From: Stemphylium vesicarium | Taxonomy: Eukaryota > Ascomycota > Dothideomycetes > Pleosporales > Pleosporaceae | Assembly (NCBI GenBank): GCA_004380135.1 | Contig: QXCR01000390.1 | Coordinates: 1-10,647 of the forward strand | Reading direction: 5' to 3' | Length of the DNA stretch: 10,647 bases | In this document: positions 1-7,180 of the stretch, in pieces | Numbering within the stretch: position 1 is the first letter of the stretch | Layout of the letters: every line of letters starts with the position of its first letter | The notes under the pieces: model-generated | Told to the model about the DNA's origin: nothing | The model's database searches: none | What the model saw: the letters and a program-made list of their open reading frames with translations, nothing else | Position numbers and translations under genes: made by a program

Positions 1-2
1 TC

Positions 3-530
3 AAGACTGCCTCCTTTGCCGTCAAGAAGCAGCATGAGCTTGCTGACAGCAAGGAAAACAACGGCAGAAACAGCCAACAGGCAGGGGGTGATAATCGCCG
101 CGGCAGAGGCCGAGGCAGAGGAGGACACAACGGTGGAGCGCGCGGCGGAAGCAATACCGTCTCAAACAACAGCACCAACAACACTACGAACGACAGCAAG
201 CCTGCGCCTCCCTATTGCAAACACTGTAAGCGCGAACACTGGGGTGCTGGAGATACCTGTTGGCACACATTTCCCCATCTCGCGTCACAGGACTGGCGAG
301 ATCGGCAAGCTGCACGCAATAACCAGACGACAGCCCCAGCAACAGCAGCAACAGCAGCAGCAACGATCAACGATCGTCGCAACTACAGCGTCTCTTTCGA
401 CAGCTCCGCAAAGAATAATGCCTGCGGCAACGAGCACTTCATTTTCACCTCTACCTCTATTAATGACAATACTACTAAGGTCTTAGGACAGACTATGCGA
501 TTCGCTAGCCGAACCGAATACAAAGACTAG
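3..530 (+). pseudogene. Copia gag C-terminus with RG-rich box and zinc knuckle
   Basis: This is the 3' part of gag, the nucleocapsid region that packages element RNA. The frame starting at position 3 is open for 175 codons to a TAG at 528-530. It holds an Arg-Gly-rich box (96-149), an Asn/Thr/Ser-rich linker, and a zinc-knuckle-like motif at 216-260 with Cys, Cys, His, Cys spaced C-x2-C-x3-H-x6-C. That spacing is slightly off the usual C-x2-C-x4-H-x4-C. The following Cys-Trp-His and Phe-Pro-His-Leu-Ala resemble the stretch after the knuckle in fungal Copia polyproteins. An Ala/Thr run follows, encoded by a CAG/CAA-like repeat. CpA and TpG are plentiful, so this block escaped RIP. A longer-looking ORF in another frame (16-486) is a shadow. 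The start lies before the window. Confidence 0.8.
337..363 (+). repeat. CAG/CAA trinucleotide repeat inside gag
   Basis: Nine consecutive CAG or CAA units. In the gag frame they are read one base out of phase as Ala and Thr codons, not as glutamine. Each unit contains a CpA, the preferred RIP target, and none is mutated. Confidence 0.85.
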
Positions 531-1094
531 ACGATTATTAATATAGATGCGATAGATTACATCTATAATAACTATAATCGCTTTATTACCTTTAAACGTA
601 AGAGCACCTACTTAGCTATTAAGACTAGAGCGGGTATTATCTAAGTTAAGGTAACTAGTACTATTAGACTCTTAGTTCTATAAAGTAATAGAGTAGTTAA
701 TATTATATAGTTCTTAAAGGTACTCTACGCGCTAGATATATTTATCTCTATTATCTCTTACTCGAAGATACGCTAGAAAGGCATCTACTATCACGGCTAG
801 GATAAGAAAATCTACCGCAAATCTAATACGTGTAAGATCGCGTATACGCTAAAGATTAATAGTATCCCTAATTTTCTATAAGCTTAAACTAAGCTTAAGG
901 TTACTTAAGCTCTTGCCTTTATCTTAGCTTATTTATCTTACTCTAATTCTATAATAATACTAATATAAAAGGTCTCGTTAACTAAGCTTTATAAGATATT
1001 TAGATATGCTAATATTATTATATTAAAGTAACTTATTAAGACTACGACTAGCCTTAAGCTTTAGGGCGCCTAGAACTTCTCCTATAAGGTATAC
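525..1094 (+). pseudogene. Copia protease and pre-integrase region, saturated with stops
   Basis: This continues the gag frame into the part of the polyprotein that should hold the aspartic protease and the GAG-pre-integrase segment. Just after the TAG at 528 the frame reads T-I-I-N-I-D-A-I-D-Y-I-Y-N-N. I align this with the D-[ST]-G-A-[TS]-x-H-[IM] active-site region of Copia proteases after RIP-type changes (His to Tyr and Cys to Tyr are both single TpA transitions). The rest to about 1094 is very AT-rich with more than ten TAA/TAG codons. The usual H-x-x-x-H and C-x2-C zinc pattern of the pre-integrase segment is not recognisable. Assignment rests mostly on frame continuity and position; the exact protease limits are uncertain. 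Confidence 0.5.
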
Positions 1095-1872
1095 CTTCTT
1101 AGTAATACCCGCAAATAGATCTCTCGCTGCCTGCCTTAGCGAGCGACTTGTCCGTTTAAGCGAGTCTACATCGATATCGTCGGCCCTGTCACACCTATAG
1201 GCGTTGACAAGGAGCGCTAGTAGATCATCTACACTGACGATTACACGCGCTATCGCTGGATCGACGTCACCACTACCAAGGACATCTGTACAGACTCGTT
1301 GCTGCGCTTTATGCGCATGATCAAGACACAGTTCGATGCTATAGTCGCTATCTACTATCTAGACAACGACAGAGTCCTTGTAAACAACAAAATAAAGGAC
1401 TAACTCTCTTAGCTTAGTATAGTTTTTAAGGTATCTACCCCCTATACTCCACACTAGAATGGTGTTGCAGAGTCAAGCAATCGAATCGAAGAGGCACGCG
1501 TTCGCCTTATGATGATTGGAGCTCCTTATCTTCCAAACTCGCTGTGGCCGTATGCCGCACGCTACGCCACCGAACTCATCAATCACTACCCGACCACGGC
1601 TCTGGCTGAAGGCAAGACGCCTCGCTAGATGCTTCTTGAGTACATGGATACTCCAAATCCCGTCCCAAACCTCTGCGCTCTACGCAAGTTTGGTGAAGCT
1701 GGCTGGGTACATATTCCAGAACAGCGTCGCGTACAAAGCGACAAGTTCTCAGCCCGCGCAACGAAGGCCTACTTCGTCGGCCGCGAGGGCTCTCGCATCT
1801 ATCTTATGTAGGATCTTGATTATCAGAAGCTCATCCGTACGAGCAGCGTTAAGTGGGCGACTACTCCGCTTC
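1095..1872 (+). pseudogene. Copia integrase core and C-terminal domain
   Basis: Integrase would insert the element cDNA into the genome. The DDE triad is visible in frame: Asp at 1173-1175 (Y-I-D-I-V-G-P), Asp at 1362-1364 (Y-L-D-N-D) and Glu at 1470-1472 (N-G-V-A-E-S). Counting codons gives D-x62-D-x35-E, the x35 spacing being the family norm. Downstream, L-W-P-Y-A and a K-F-S-A-R-A-T-K-A-Y-F-V-G segment match the post-core and C-terminal part of Copia integrases. Several TAG or TAA codons interrupt it, for example at the Gln just before N-G-V-A-E (1455-1457) and at 1626-1628. From 1441 to about 1870 the DNA is only lightly mutated. The catalytic residues themselves survive, but the protein is interrupted. 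Confidence 0.8.
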
Positions 1873-1955
1873 TTGAAGTACCTCACACTATAACTTATAA
1901 TAGTATAATAATAGACCTTAAAATTACTAGCTTACTAGCCTAATCTACTCTATAG

Positions 1956-3152
1956 ACACCTATACTATTACTAGAAATTATTTTAATAGTTCTAAGGACT
2001 AGAGGTAAGAGTAATAAATCTATTACTAAAGAACTTAATAATTTTTACTTATATAAAGCTAGCTACGGCTATAACTTTAGAGGCCTTAATAGCTGCGAAG
2101 ATATAGATAAGAGAGAGGCTCCTCGTCACCTTTATATCACTGCAGACGAAGACGACTGTCTTATCCTTGATACAAGAAGGCGTCGTAAACTAACTGCAAA
2201 AGCCGCTCGTCTAACAACAGCAATCAGCCTCAAAAACGTCCCTCTTACAGTGGCTCGCTGCTTTGCCAACGCTGCTAGCTATTCGGCTAGCGTCACTAGA
2301 GATGACCCTACCCTCCCTCCTGAACCTACCAGCGCGAAGCAGGCACGGCACCATCGCTTTGGCAAGCAATGGCTGCTTGCGGAGGCTGAAGAGTACCAAT
2401 CGCATAACGACAACAGCACTTGGGAGACCGCATTGACTTTACCTACAGGCATCTATGCTCTCCCTACAAAGTGGATATACAAATACAAACTTAACGACGC
2501 TAGCAAGCTCGTACGCTTTAAAGCTCGGCTTGTCGTGTGTGGCAACCGCCAGGACTTGGATTTCTGGCGCGAGACCTACGCCGCAGTCGCCCGCTCAACC
2601 ACTCTCAAAGCATTACTCGCTCTCGTCGTAGCTCTAGACCTGGAGTGCGACCAACTCGACGTTGTTACGGCCTTTCTCAACGGCCATCTCGACAAGGGCG
2701 AAGACATCTACATTCGCCTACCTAACGGCAAGGTAGTCAAGCTCCGCAAGGCCTTGTACGGCCTACGTCGTTCACCGCGACTCTGGTATAAGGAGCTAGC
2801 CCGATACCTCGCATCAATTGGGTATCTGCCGATTGAGGCAGACCCATGCGTATTTATCAACACTGCGACAGGCGGCATCATACTCGCGTACGTTGACGAT
2901 CTTGTCATGATTACGCGTACGAAAGAGGAGATGGCTGCTCTGAAGAAACTCGTACTCGGTAAGTACAAATGCCGCGACCTAGGCCCTATCTCTCACTATC
3001 TCGGCATTCGCATCCGCCGCGACCGCGCTCAACGAGCGATTAAGCTCTCTATAGAGTCGTATATTAAAAAACTTGTATATAACTTTAAATGCACTAATAC
3101 GCTAGCTTATTATTACCTAATAGATCTTAAGGCGCTTAAACTTAAGCTCTAA
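1956..3152 (+). pseudogene. Copia reverse transcriptase, 398-codon stop-free block
   Basis: This is the Copia-type reverse transcriptase (RVT_2 family) that copies element RNA into cDNA. The frame is open from after the TAG at 1953-1955 to the TAA at 3150-3152; the first ATG inside is at 2250, but no separate start is expected in a polyprotein. The conserved start S-T-W-E lies near 2415, followed by K-W-I-Y-K-Y-K and F-K-A-R-L-V-V-C-G. Motif A is L-D-V-V-T-A-F-L-N-G with its Asp at 2658-2660. K-A-L-Y-G-L-R follows, and the catalytic Y-V-D-D is at 2889-2900. The C-terminal part reads D-L-G-P-I-S-H-Y-L-G-I. CpA and TpG are common here until about 3060, after which saturated RIP resumes and the frame closes. 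The first ~140 bases are also heavily mutated. Only remnants of the upstream spacer are conserved, so the block could still fold as a partial RT but has no intact polyprotein context. Confidence 0.88.
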
Positions 3153-3429
3153 GCTAAAAATAACTAAGCTCTACTCTAACTTATATAGTAATATTAATTA
3201 CTTATTAGTAAGCTACTATATCCTACGTTATAACTCTATATAGATATTACCTTCTATATTAGCTACCTCGCCCGCGCGATAAGTAATCTAATAGAAGATT
3301 ACTATAACTACGCCTTATAAATTATTAACTACCTTTATATATATAAGGATCTAATTATATCCTTTAAGGCTCTATATAATTTATCTAACCTATCTATTAA
3401 TATCTTCTCTAAGACCTTACCTTACTAAG
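3153..3429 (+). pseudogene. Copia RT thumb/connection region, heavily RIP-mutated
   Basis: The polyprotein frame continues from the reverse transcriptase to RNase H, but CpA and TpG are almost gone and TAA/TAG codons cluster, including a double TAA/TAG near 3180. The translation between stops (for example S-Y-L-A-R-A-I-S-N) is what remains of the conserved Copia segment between the palm and RNase H. No other gene is visible on either strand. Confidence 0.6.
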
Positions 3430-3887
3430 ACCTAGGACTCCACGCGTACAGCGATGCGTCGTTCGCCGACGCAGAGGACCGCAAGTCTACATCTAGCTAC
3501 CTATTCAAGCTAGTAGGAGGCACTATTTGCTATAAATCGTGTAAGCAGCGTCTCGTTACTACCTCTACGACAGAGGCTAAATACGTTGGCCTCACGTACG
3601 CCGCTAAAGAGGCTACATGGCTCGCCCGATTGCTAAAGCAAGTCGGCTATCTCGGTCAAGACGCCCATCCTATTAAGCTCTACGGCGATAACTAACCGTC
3701 TATTAACCTCGTCGCCTCTAAGGGCCACCATAAGCGCACGAAACACGTTAATATCTACTACTATTATATTAAGGACCGCGTTAAGAACGGCTATCTAGCT
3801 CTCTAATATATACGCACCTTTAAGATAGCTACTAATAGACTTATAAAGCCGCTTAATAAGCTAGCTTACTCTACCTAGGTTAGATAG
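3430..3887 (+). pseudogene. Copia RNase H domain
   Basis: RNase H removes the RNA strand during cDNA synthesis. In frame the sequence reads Y-S-D-A-S-F-A-D with the first catalytic Asp at 3453-3455, then R-K-S-T-S-S-Y-L-F. T-T-E-A-K-Y follows with Glu at 3573-3575, then Y-G-D-N with Asp at 3687-3689. The next codon, Gln in the family, is TAA (3693-3695). The conserved K-H-[IV]-D motif now reads K-H-V-N: the Asp is AAT at 3750-3752, a TpG to TpA change. The terminal segment that matches the conserved end of Copia polyproteins (Y-I-x-T near 3808) carries further stops, so the true stop codon is not certain; I end it at the TAG at 3885-3887. Confidence 0.85.
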
Positions 3888-3985
3888 ATTAGTCTATATA
3901 AGCCTACTATCTTACCTATAATTTATAATTATTTTATAGCTATCTAAGCATCTCTCGCTAAGAGGGTGTATTTAAGGGTACAGGT

Positions 3986-3993
3986 CACATGTG
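3986..3993. promoter_or_regulatory. CACATGTG palindrome near LTR start
   Basis: An 8-bp perfect palindrome flanked by AGGT on the left and ACCT on the right (one base offset), making a longer imperfect dyad near the start of the putative U3. It could be a binding site for a dimeric regulator; this is inference only. Confidence 0.3.
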
Positions 3994-4085
3994 TACCTCT
4001 TTAGAACTAGCGTCTGTTCAGCTCGTTCCTTCTATATAGCCCGTTCTGATAGCTCACAACAACAATCAAGTTCGCATCTCTGTAA

Positions 4086-4099
4086 TGGGCTGAAGCCCA
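4086..4099. repeat. Tight hairpin TGGGCT-GA-AGCCCA in LTR
   Basis: A 6-bp perfect stem with a two-base spacer. It overlaps the CCAAT at 4097-4101. It could be a DNA dyad, or an RNA hairpin if the R/U5 part of the LTR is transcribed. Confidence 0.5.
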
Positions 4100-4131
4100 A
4101 TCAGCTTGTTCCTCGATGGGATCTCGGTCAC

Positions 4132-4146
4132 GTGCGCAGGGCGCAC
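4132..4146. repeat. GC-rich hairpin GTGCGC-AGG-GCGCAC near LTR end
   Basis: A perfect 6-bp GC-rich stem with a three-base loop, overlapping the CACGTG at 4129-4134 and ending eight bases before the putative LTR end. Confidence 0.55.
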
Positions 4147-4153
4147 TATTCAC

Positions 4154-4187
4154 AGAATCTAGGTGAGCCGCTAGACACCTAGATTCT
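4154..4187. repeat. Perfect 12-bp inverted repeat at the element junction
   Basis: AGAATCTAGGTG (4154-4165) is exactly complementary in reverse to CACCTAGATTCT (4176-4187), with a 10-base spacer. It starts at the last base of the putative Copia LTR and ends where saturated RIP begins, so it marks the boundary between the two elements. Its role is unknown. Confidence 0.75.
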
Positions 4188-4870
4188 ATACTAGCGCGCT
4201 AGTAAAACGATATTCTAAGCCGCCACCCCTAAATAACCTTTAGAGTATAGCTATTCTTAGTTTCTTTCTCTATTAAATATAATCTTAATATACTTATATA
4301 ATAGCTCTCTAAGCGTAGCCTCTTATATTTTATATTTAATTCTAATTAGTAAAGCCTTACTATAAGACTCTATTAACGTAACGCGCGTTAAGCTTCTTAA
4401 CCGCCTCTTTATTACGTGTAAGTAGGTTAATCTACTATATAGAATTAGTATTACTCTACTATCTAAAAGGCCTTTAGATAATAACTAGGTATAAGCTATT
4501 ATAAGATCGCTTACCTAGGACTATAGCCTTATAAGACGCTTAGTTAATTATACTACTAGCCTCGCATTACGCTAGCGTAGAATATATGTCTTTATATATT
4601 AAAGATACTATAGAAAAATCTTTACGTAATACTATAATAGTACTAAGTAATAGATCCTACTAGTTATAAAAGATACTATAAGGTAGTAAGTAGTAGTAGT
4701 TAAAAAAATTCTATAATCTCTTTAAAGGCTAAAGAGGTAGGTCTAGCCTACTATAGTATATAAGAGCTATCTAAAGGCTAGTTAGCACTACTAGGAAGAT
4801 AGCTATATCTACGTCTACTATATAAGTCTTATTAGTTCTCTATTAAACGAGATATAGGCCGCAACACTAG
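4188..4870. other. Gene-free, saturated RIP block between the two elements
   Basis: This stretch is extremely AT-rich. Between 4228 and 4564 I find only one TpG and no CpA, while CpG remains. No frame on either strand gives a recognisable protein motif; reverse-strand frames between about 4200 and 4450 give protein-like text, but in RIP-mutated DNA that is weak evidence. By position it should hold the 5' LTR of the Gypsy element, but I could not align it with the putative 3' LTR after 10459. It might instead be a relic of another repeat. Confidence 0.5.
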
Positions 4871-5108
4871 CTAACGCAACTACTAGTAGAAGATCGCGAG
4901 CGTAAAAGGATATTAGGTTCCTAAGGGACGCAACTACCTAACGACTACTAAAGGTCGTTTAGAAGAACTTGCTACTAAGAGTAAGTTATAGAAGCCCTAT
5001 AACAGCGATAGGCCACTAAAGCCCTACTAGTCCTCACCACAGAGGAGTAGGCCACTACTAGTAGCTCTAGAGTAGCTAGCTACTAGTGCGAGAGCGATTA
5101 ACGAGTGA
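4871..5108 (+). other. Leader of the Gypsy element, possible primer-binding region
   Basis: This moderately mutated stretch lies before the likely gag start. Near 4861-4880 it reads GCAACACTAGCTAACGCAAC. An LTR ending in ..CA followed by a TGG-type primer-binding site (TGG now TAG) is possible but not shown. The frame of codons at positions one less than a multiple of 3 has only TAA/TAG stops from 4877 to about 5617, while the gag frame has a TGA at 5106-5108. I therefore place gag after 5108 and leave this part as leader. Confidence 0.35.
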
Positions 5109-6437
5109 ATATTAATTAGAAGTCTTGCGAAGAGAAGCAGGCACATATATAGCTAAGAAGCAAGCCTCCTAATAGAAGATTAGAAGATAGAGGATAACTT
5201 GCCTAACCTTAACGCTAATAAGTTATTAGCCTACGCGTTAGTAAAGCACCTTACTAGAGTACCTAACGACGAAATACAACAGGATATCGTCTAAATGCTC
5301 AAGAACGACGGATGGAAGGAAGCTGCGATAGCGCTAATAATCAACGAAATCGCAAGGCGAACGAAGAGCGTAGCTGGGGCTAGGGAGTCACCTAAGGGCT
5401 CACCGAAGGCGTCTTAGAACGCGACAGCAGCAATAATAGCAGCCTTGACTCAGCTCACGCAGATAATAGCTCTAATAACCTCTTAGTTAGAAGCGCTTAA
5501 ATAGCGAGAAATATAGCAAACTATACGTTTACTAACGCCTAAGAGTTACCTAGATTCTTTAACGACGCTAACTATATTAGGAAAACTAAATAAGAAGAGG
5601 CTCCCTAATCTAGAGCGATATGACAGTAGCTACGCTAACTACCTAGGTTAGAAGTATAAGTATAAAGGAAAACTTAAGTATAATAAGTATCTATTCCCTA
5701 CTAAGGATGCGAAGAAATAATACGTCCTTAGCTAAACTAGAGATAAGGCTAACTAAGTCCTTCTACTCTAGATACTAGAGAATTAACTAAATTTAGTAAA
5801 GAAGATATAGTAGTATATAGATACTTAGTTTCTTAATATATACTAATAGAAGTAAGCCCTAAATAAACTTTAGTACTTAAAGTAAAGCTAATAATTAGTC
5901 TATAATTATATTTCTAAGTTTAACTAGTTACGTATAGAATTAGGCTAAAAGTTTAGTAGCGCTATTCTCTAAAAGATATTTAGTAAGAGCCTTAATATAG
6001 AACTTTAATAGCTTATACTATAGACTCTAAAGCACGTTAGCTTTAAGAAGTATATTAATAAGGTAATTAAGATCTCTAATAACCTCTATTATATTAATCT
6101 TTATAGTAAGTTGCGAGAAGGATTAACCTAGTACGCTTATAGGCCTCACGGCTAGAATAAGCAAGGCCGCGCTCGTACGCCCTCACCGCCAGAGAACATA
6201 GATTGGGAACCTACAAAGGCCAACAAAGCAAGTGCGAAGGAATAGAGACTAAACAGCGATTAGATTAAGTGCTACTCCTGCGGCAAGAAAGGACACATGG
6301 CGAGGAACTGCGAGAAGAGTGCCAAGCCAAAGAGCACCAAGGCGAGCAGGGCAGCTCAGCGTGAACCCTCGCCTGCTTGTAAGTGCCACGCGAAAGCATT
6401 AGATAGCAGCGACTTAGAGGACTTAGAAAAAGAGTAG
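5109..6437 (+). pseudogene. Gypsy gag with CCHC zinc knuckle
   Basis: Gag forms the particle and binds element RNA. The frame gives an Ala/Leu-rich helical N-terminal part (about 5190-5500, with a possible coiled coil in L-E-A-L-K). The central capsid-like region has Y-V-L-S, F-N-Q-L-R-I-E-L-G and L-Y-S-K-L-R-E-G-L, resembling retrotransposon gag proteins. A basic Arg/Pro/Ser linker and a textbook C-x2-C-x4-H-x4-C knuckle (6270-6311) follow. It ends at or near the TAG at 6435-6437, with a TAA two codons later. No start ATG is evident: ATG mutated by RIP becomes ATA, and the TGA at 5106-5108 bounds the frame upstream, so the start is inferred. An ATG at 5295-5297 lies within the reading frame but after conserved-looking sequence. 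Many TAA/TAG codons break the middle (5700-6000). Confidence 0.8.
6270..6311 (+). other. CCHC zinc knuckle of gag
   Basis: The sequence encodes C-Y-S-C-G-K-K-G-H-M-A-R-N-C, an exact C-x2-C-x4-H-x4-C nucleocapsid knuckle. It lies in a lightly mutated pocket (about 6140-6400) where CpA and TpG survive, followed by a Lys/Ser-rich basic tail. Confidence 0.95.
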
Positions 6438-6448
6438 CTCTAAGTTAA

Positions 6449-7180
6449 AGTCTTAACTCGGAGCCTTTAAAGATAGATTAGTAGATAAGTAGTAAATAGA
6501 ACTAGTTTTAATACTAATATATAAACACCCCGCCTCTTATAGCTAACCTAATTATAAACTCTATCTATAACGCTACTACATTAATAGATAGTAGATATTT
6601 ATATTACGCGCTAGTTAGTTATAAGTTTACTTACTAAAGCTATCTTAAGCGCTTTTTAATTACTTCTTAGATAATTAAGAGAATTAATAGAAAGCTATCT
6701 AAGATTAAGAAAGTTTCTTATTTTAAATTTAATATGCACGGCTACTAAGAGGTCGCCTACGCATACGTTATTAATAATATAGACGAGGACGTCGTTCTAG
6801 GAAAGAGGTAGATAGACTACTAGAACGTTATAATCGCTCTAGTAAAAAGGAGCTTATTTATATACTTAAAGGGTATTTAAGTAAGGTGCGATAAGAGCTT
6901 TATAAGCTAGAACGTCGCCCGCTAGGTAAGCGCAGCTACGTTTGCGGGTCTCCTAAAGAGATCTAAGGACCCAGAGACGGGAGTGCGCGTATTCGCTGCC
7001 TCTATTATAGATATTAATAAGGCGCTAGCGCTAAAGAAGGTAGTAGATATAAGATTATTACTACTAGAGTACTATTAGAGCTACTATAAGCTCTTTAATC
7101 TAAAAGAAGTAGTAAAGCTTCCTCTATATAGAGGACCTAGAGTAGACTATTGAATTAAGTTTAAGTTAAAGGACGGTTAG
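6449..7180 (+). pseudogene. Gypsy pol N-terminus with aspartic protease
   Basis: Pol is read one base behind the gag frame. The protease active site is seen as T-L-I-D-S-R-Y with Asp at 6587-6589. The family motif is D-S-G; here the Gly codon reads AGA and the next residue is Tyr, both one TpG-to-TpA step from Gly and Cys, so the flap-side active site is damaged. Further on, D-V-V-L-G (6791-6805) matches the conserved late protease motif. A lightly mutated stretch near 6900-7000 links protease to reverse transcriptase. A TGA at 7151-7153 is the only in-frame TGA I found in pol. The start is approximate; expression would have needed a -1 frameshift or a separate mechanism. Confidence 0.7.

Larger units (their letters stand above)
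1..4154 (+). mobile_element. Ty1/Copia LTR retrotransposon, RIP-mutated, 5' end outside window
   Basis: The domain order gag zinc knuckle, protease, integrase, reverse transcriptase, RNase H is diagnostic of the Copia (Pseudoviridae) group, where integrase precedes reverse transcriptase. All domains are read in one frame from position 3 to about 3887, so gag and pol were a single polyprotein. The frame is broken only by stops; every one I read is TAA or TAG, as expected from CpA to TpA changes on either strand. The element begins upstream of the window and ends at a putative 3' LTR (3967-4154) preceded by a short purine-rich stretch. Mutation is patchy: lightly hit blocks alternate with saturated ones. 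It is non-autonomous and inferred to be dead. The host is inferred to be a filamentous ascomycete. Confidence 0.9.
3967..4154 (+). repeat. Putative Copia 3' LTR (TGT...ACA)
   Basis: A purine-rich stretch (3960-3966) like a polypurine tract is followed by a 188-base segment beginning TGTAT and ending TTCACA, the TG...CA ends expected of a Copia LTR. It keeps CpA and TpG and contrasts sharply with the mutated DNA on both sides. Inside are a TATA-like TATATAG (4033-4039), a CCAAT (4097-4101), an E-box-like CACGTG (4129-4134) and several short palindromes. These fit a U3 promoter but are not proof of one. The matching 5' LTR lies outside the window, so the ends are inferred from dinucleotides and position only. 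A short ORF at 3991-4182 is not a gene. Confidence 0.5.

Noticed and set aside
16..486. 156-residue ORF with a polyglutamine run
   Set aside because: It is a shadow of the true gag frame (starting at 3), which carries the RG box and zinc knuckle; the polyQ is the repeat read in the wrong phase.
1516..1893. 125-residue + strand ORF
   Set aside because: Overlaps the integrase frame in another phase and shows no motif; the integrase triad and C-terminal motifs are in the frame of codons at multiples of 3.
2708..2968. 86-residue reverse-strand ORF, with others at 1579-1761 and 2211-2405
   Set aside because: Antisense shadows of the integrase and reverse transcriptase coding DNA, without motifs of their own.
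4172..4179. TAGACACC shared with 10460-10467, suggesting a Gypsy 5' LTR start
   Set aside because: Only eight bases match; the following sequence does not align and includes differences that RIP cannot make.
3991..4182. 63-residue ORF over the LTR
   Set aside because: Lies across the putative LTR and hairpins; no homology-like motif.
4200..4450. Protein-like reverse-strand frames in the junction block
   Set aside because: Two different frames look equally protein-like, as happens in CpA-depleted DNA; no motif supports either.
4682..4701. TAG-rich short tandem repeat
   Set aside because: Short, imperfect and expected in saturated RIP DNA; not a CRISPR or other organised array.
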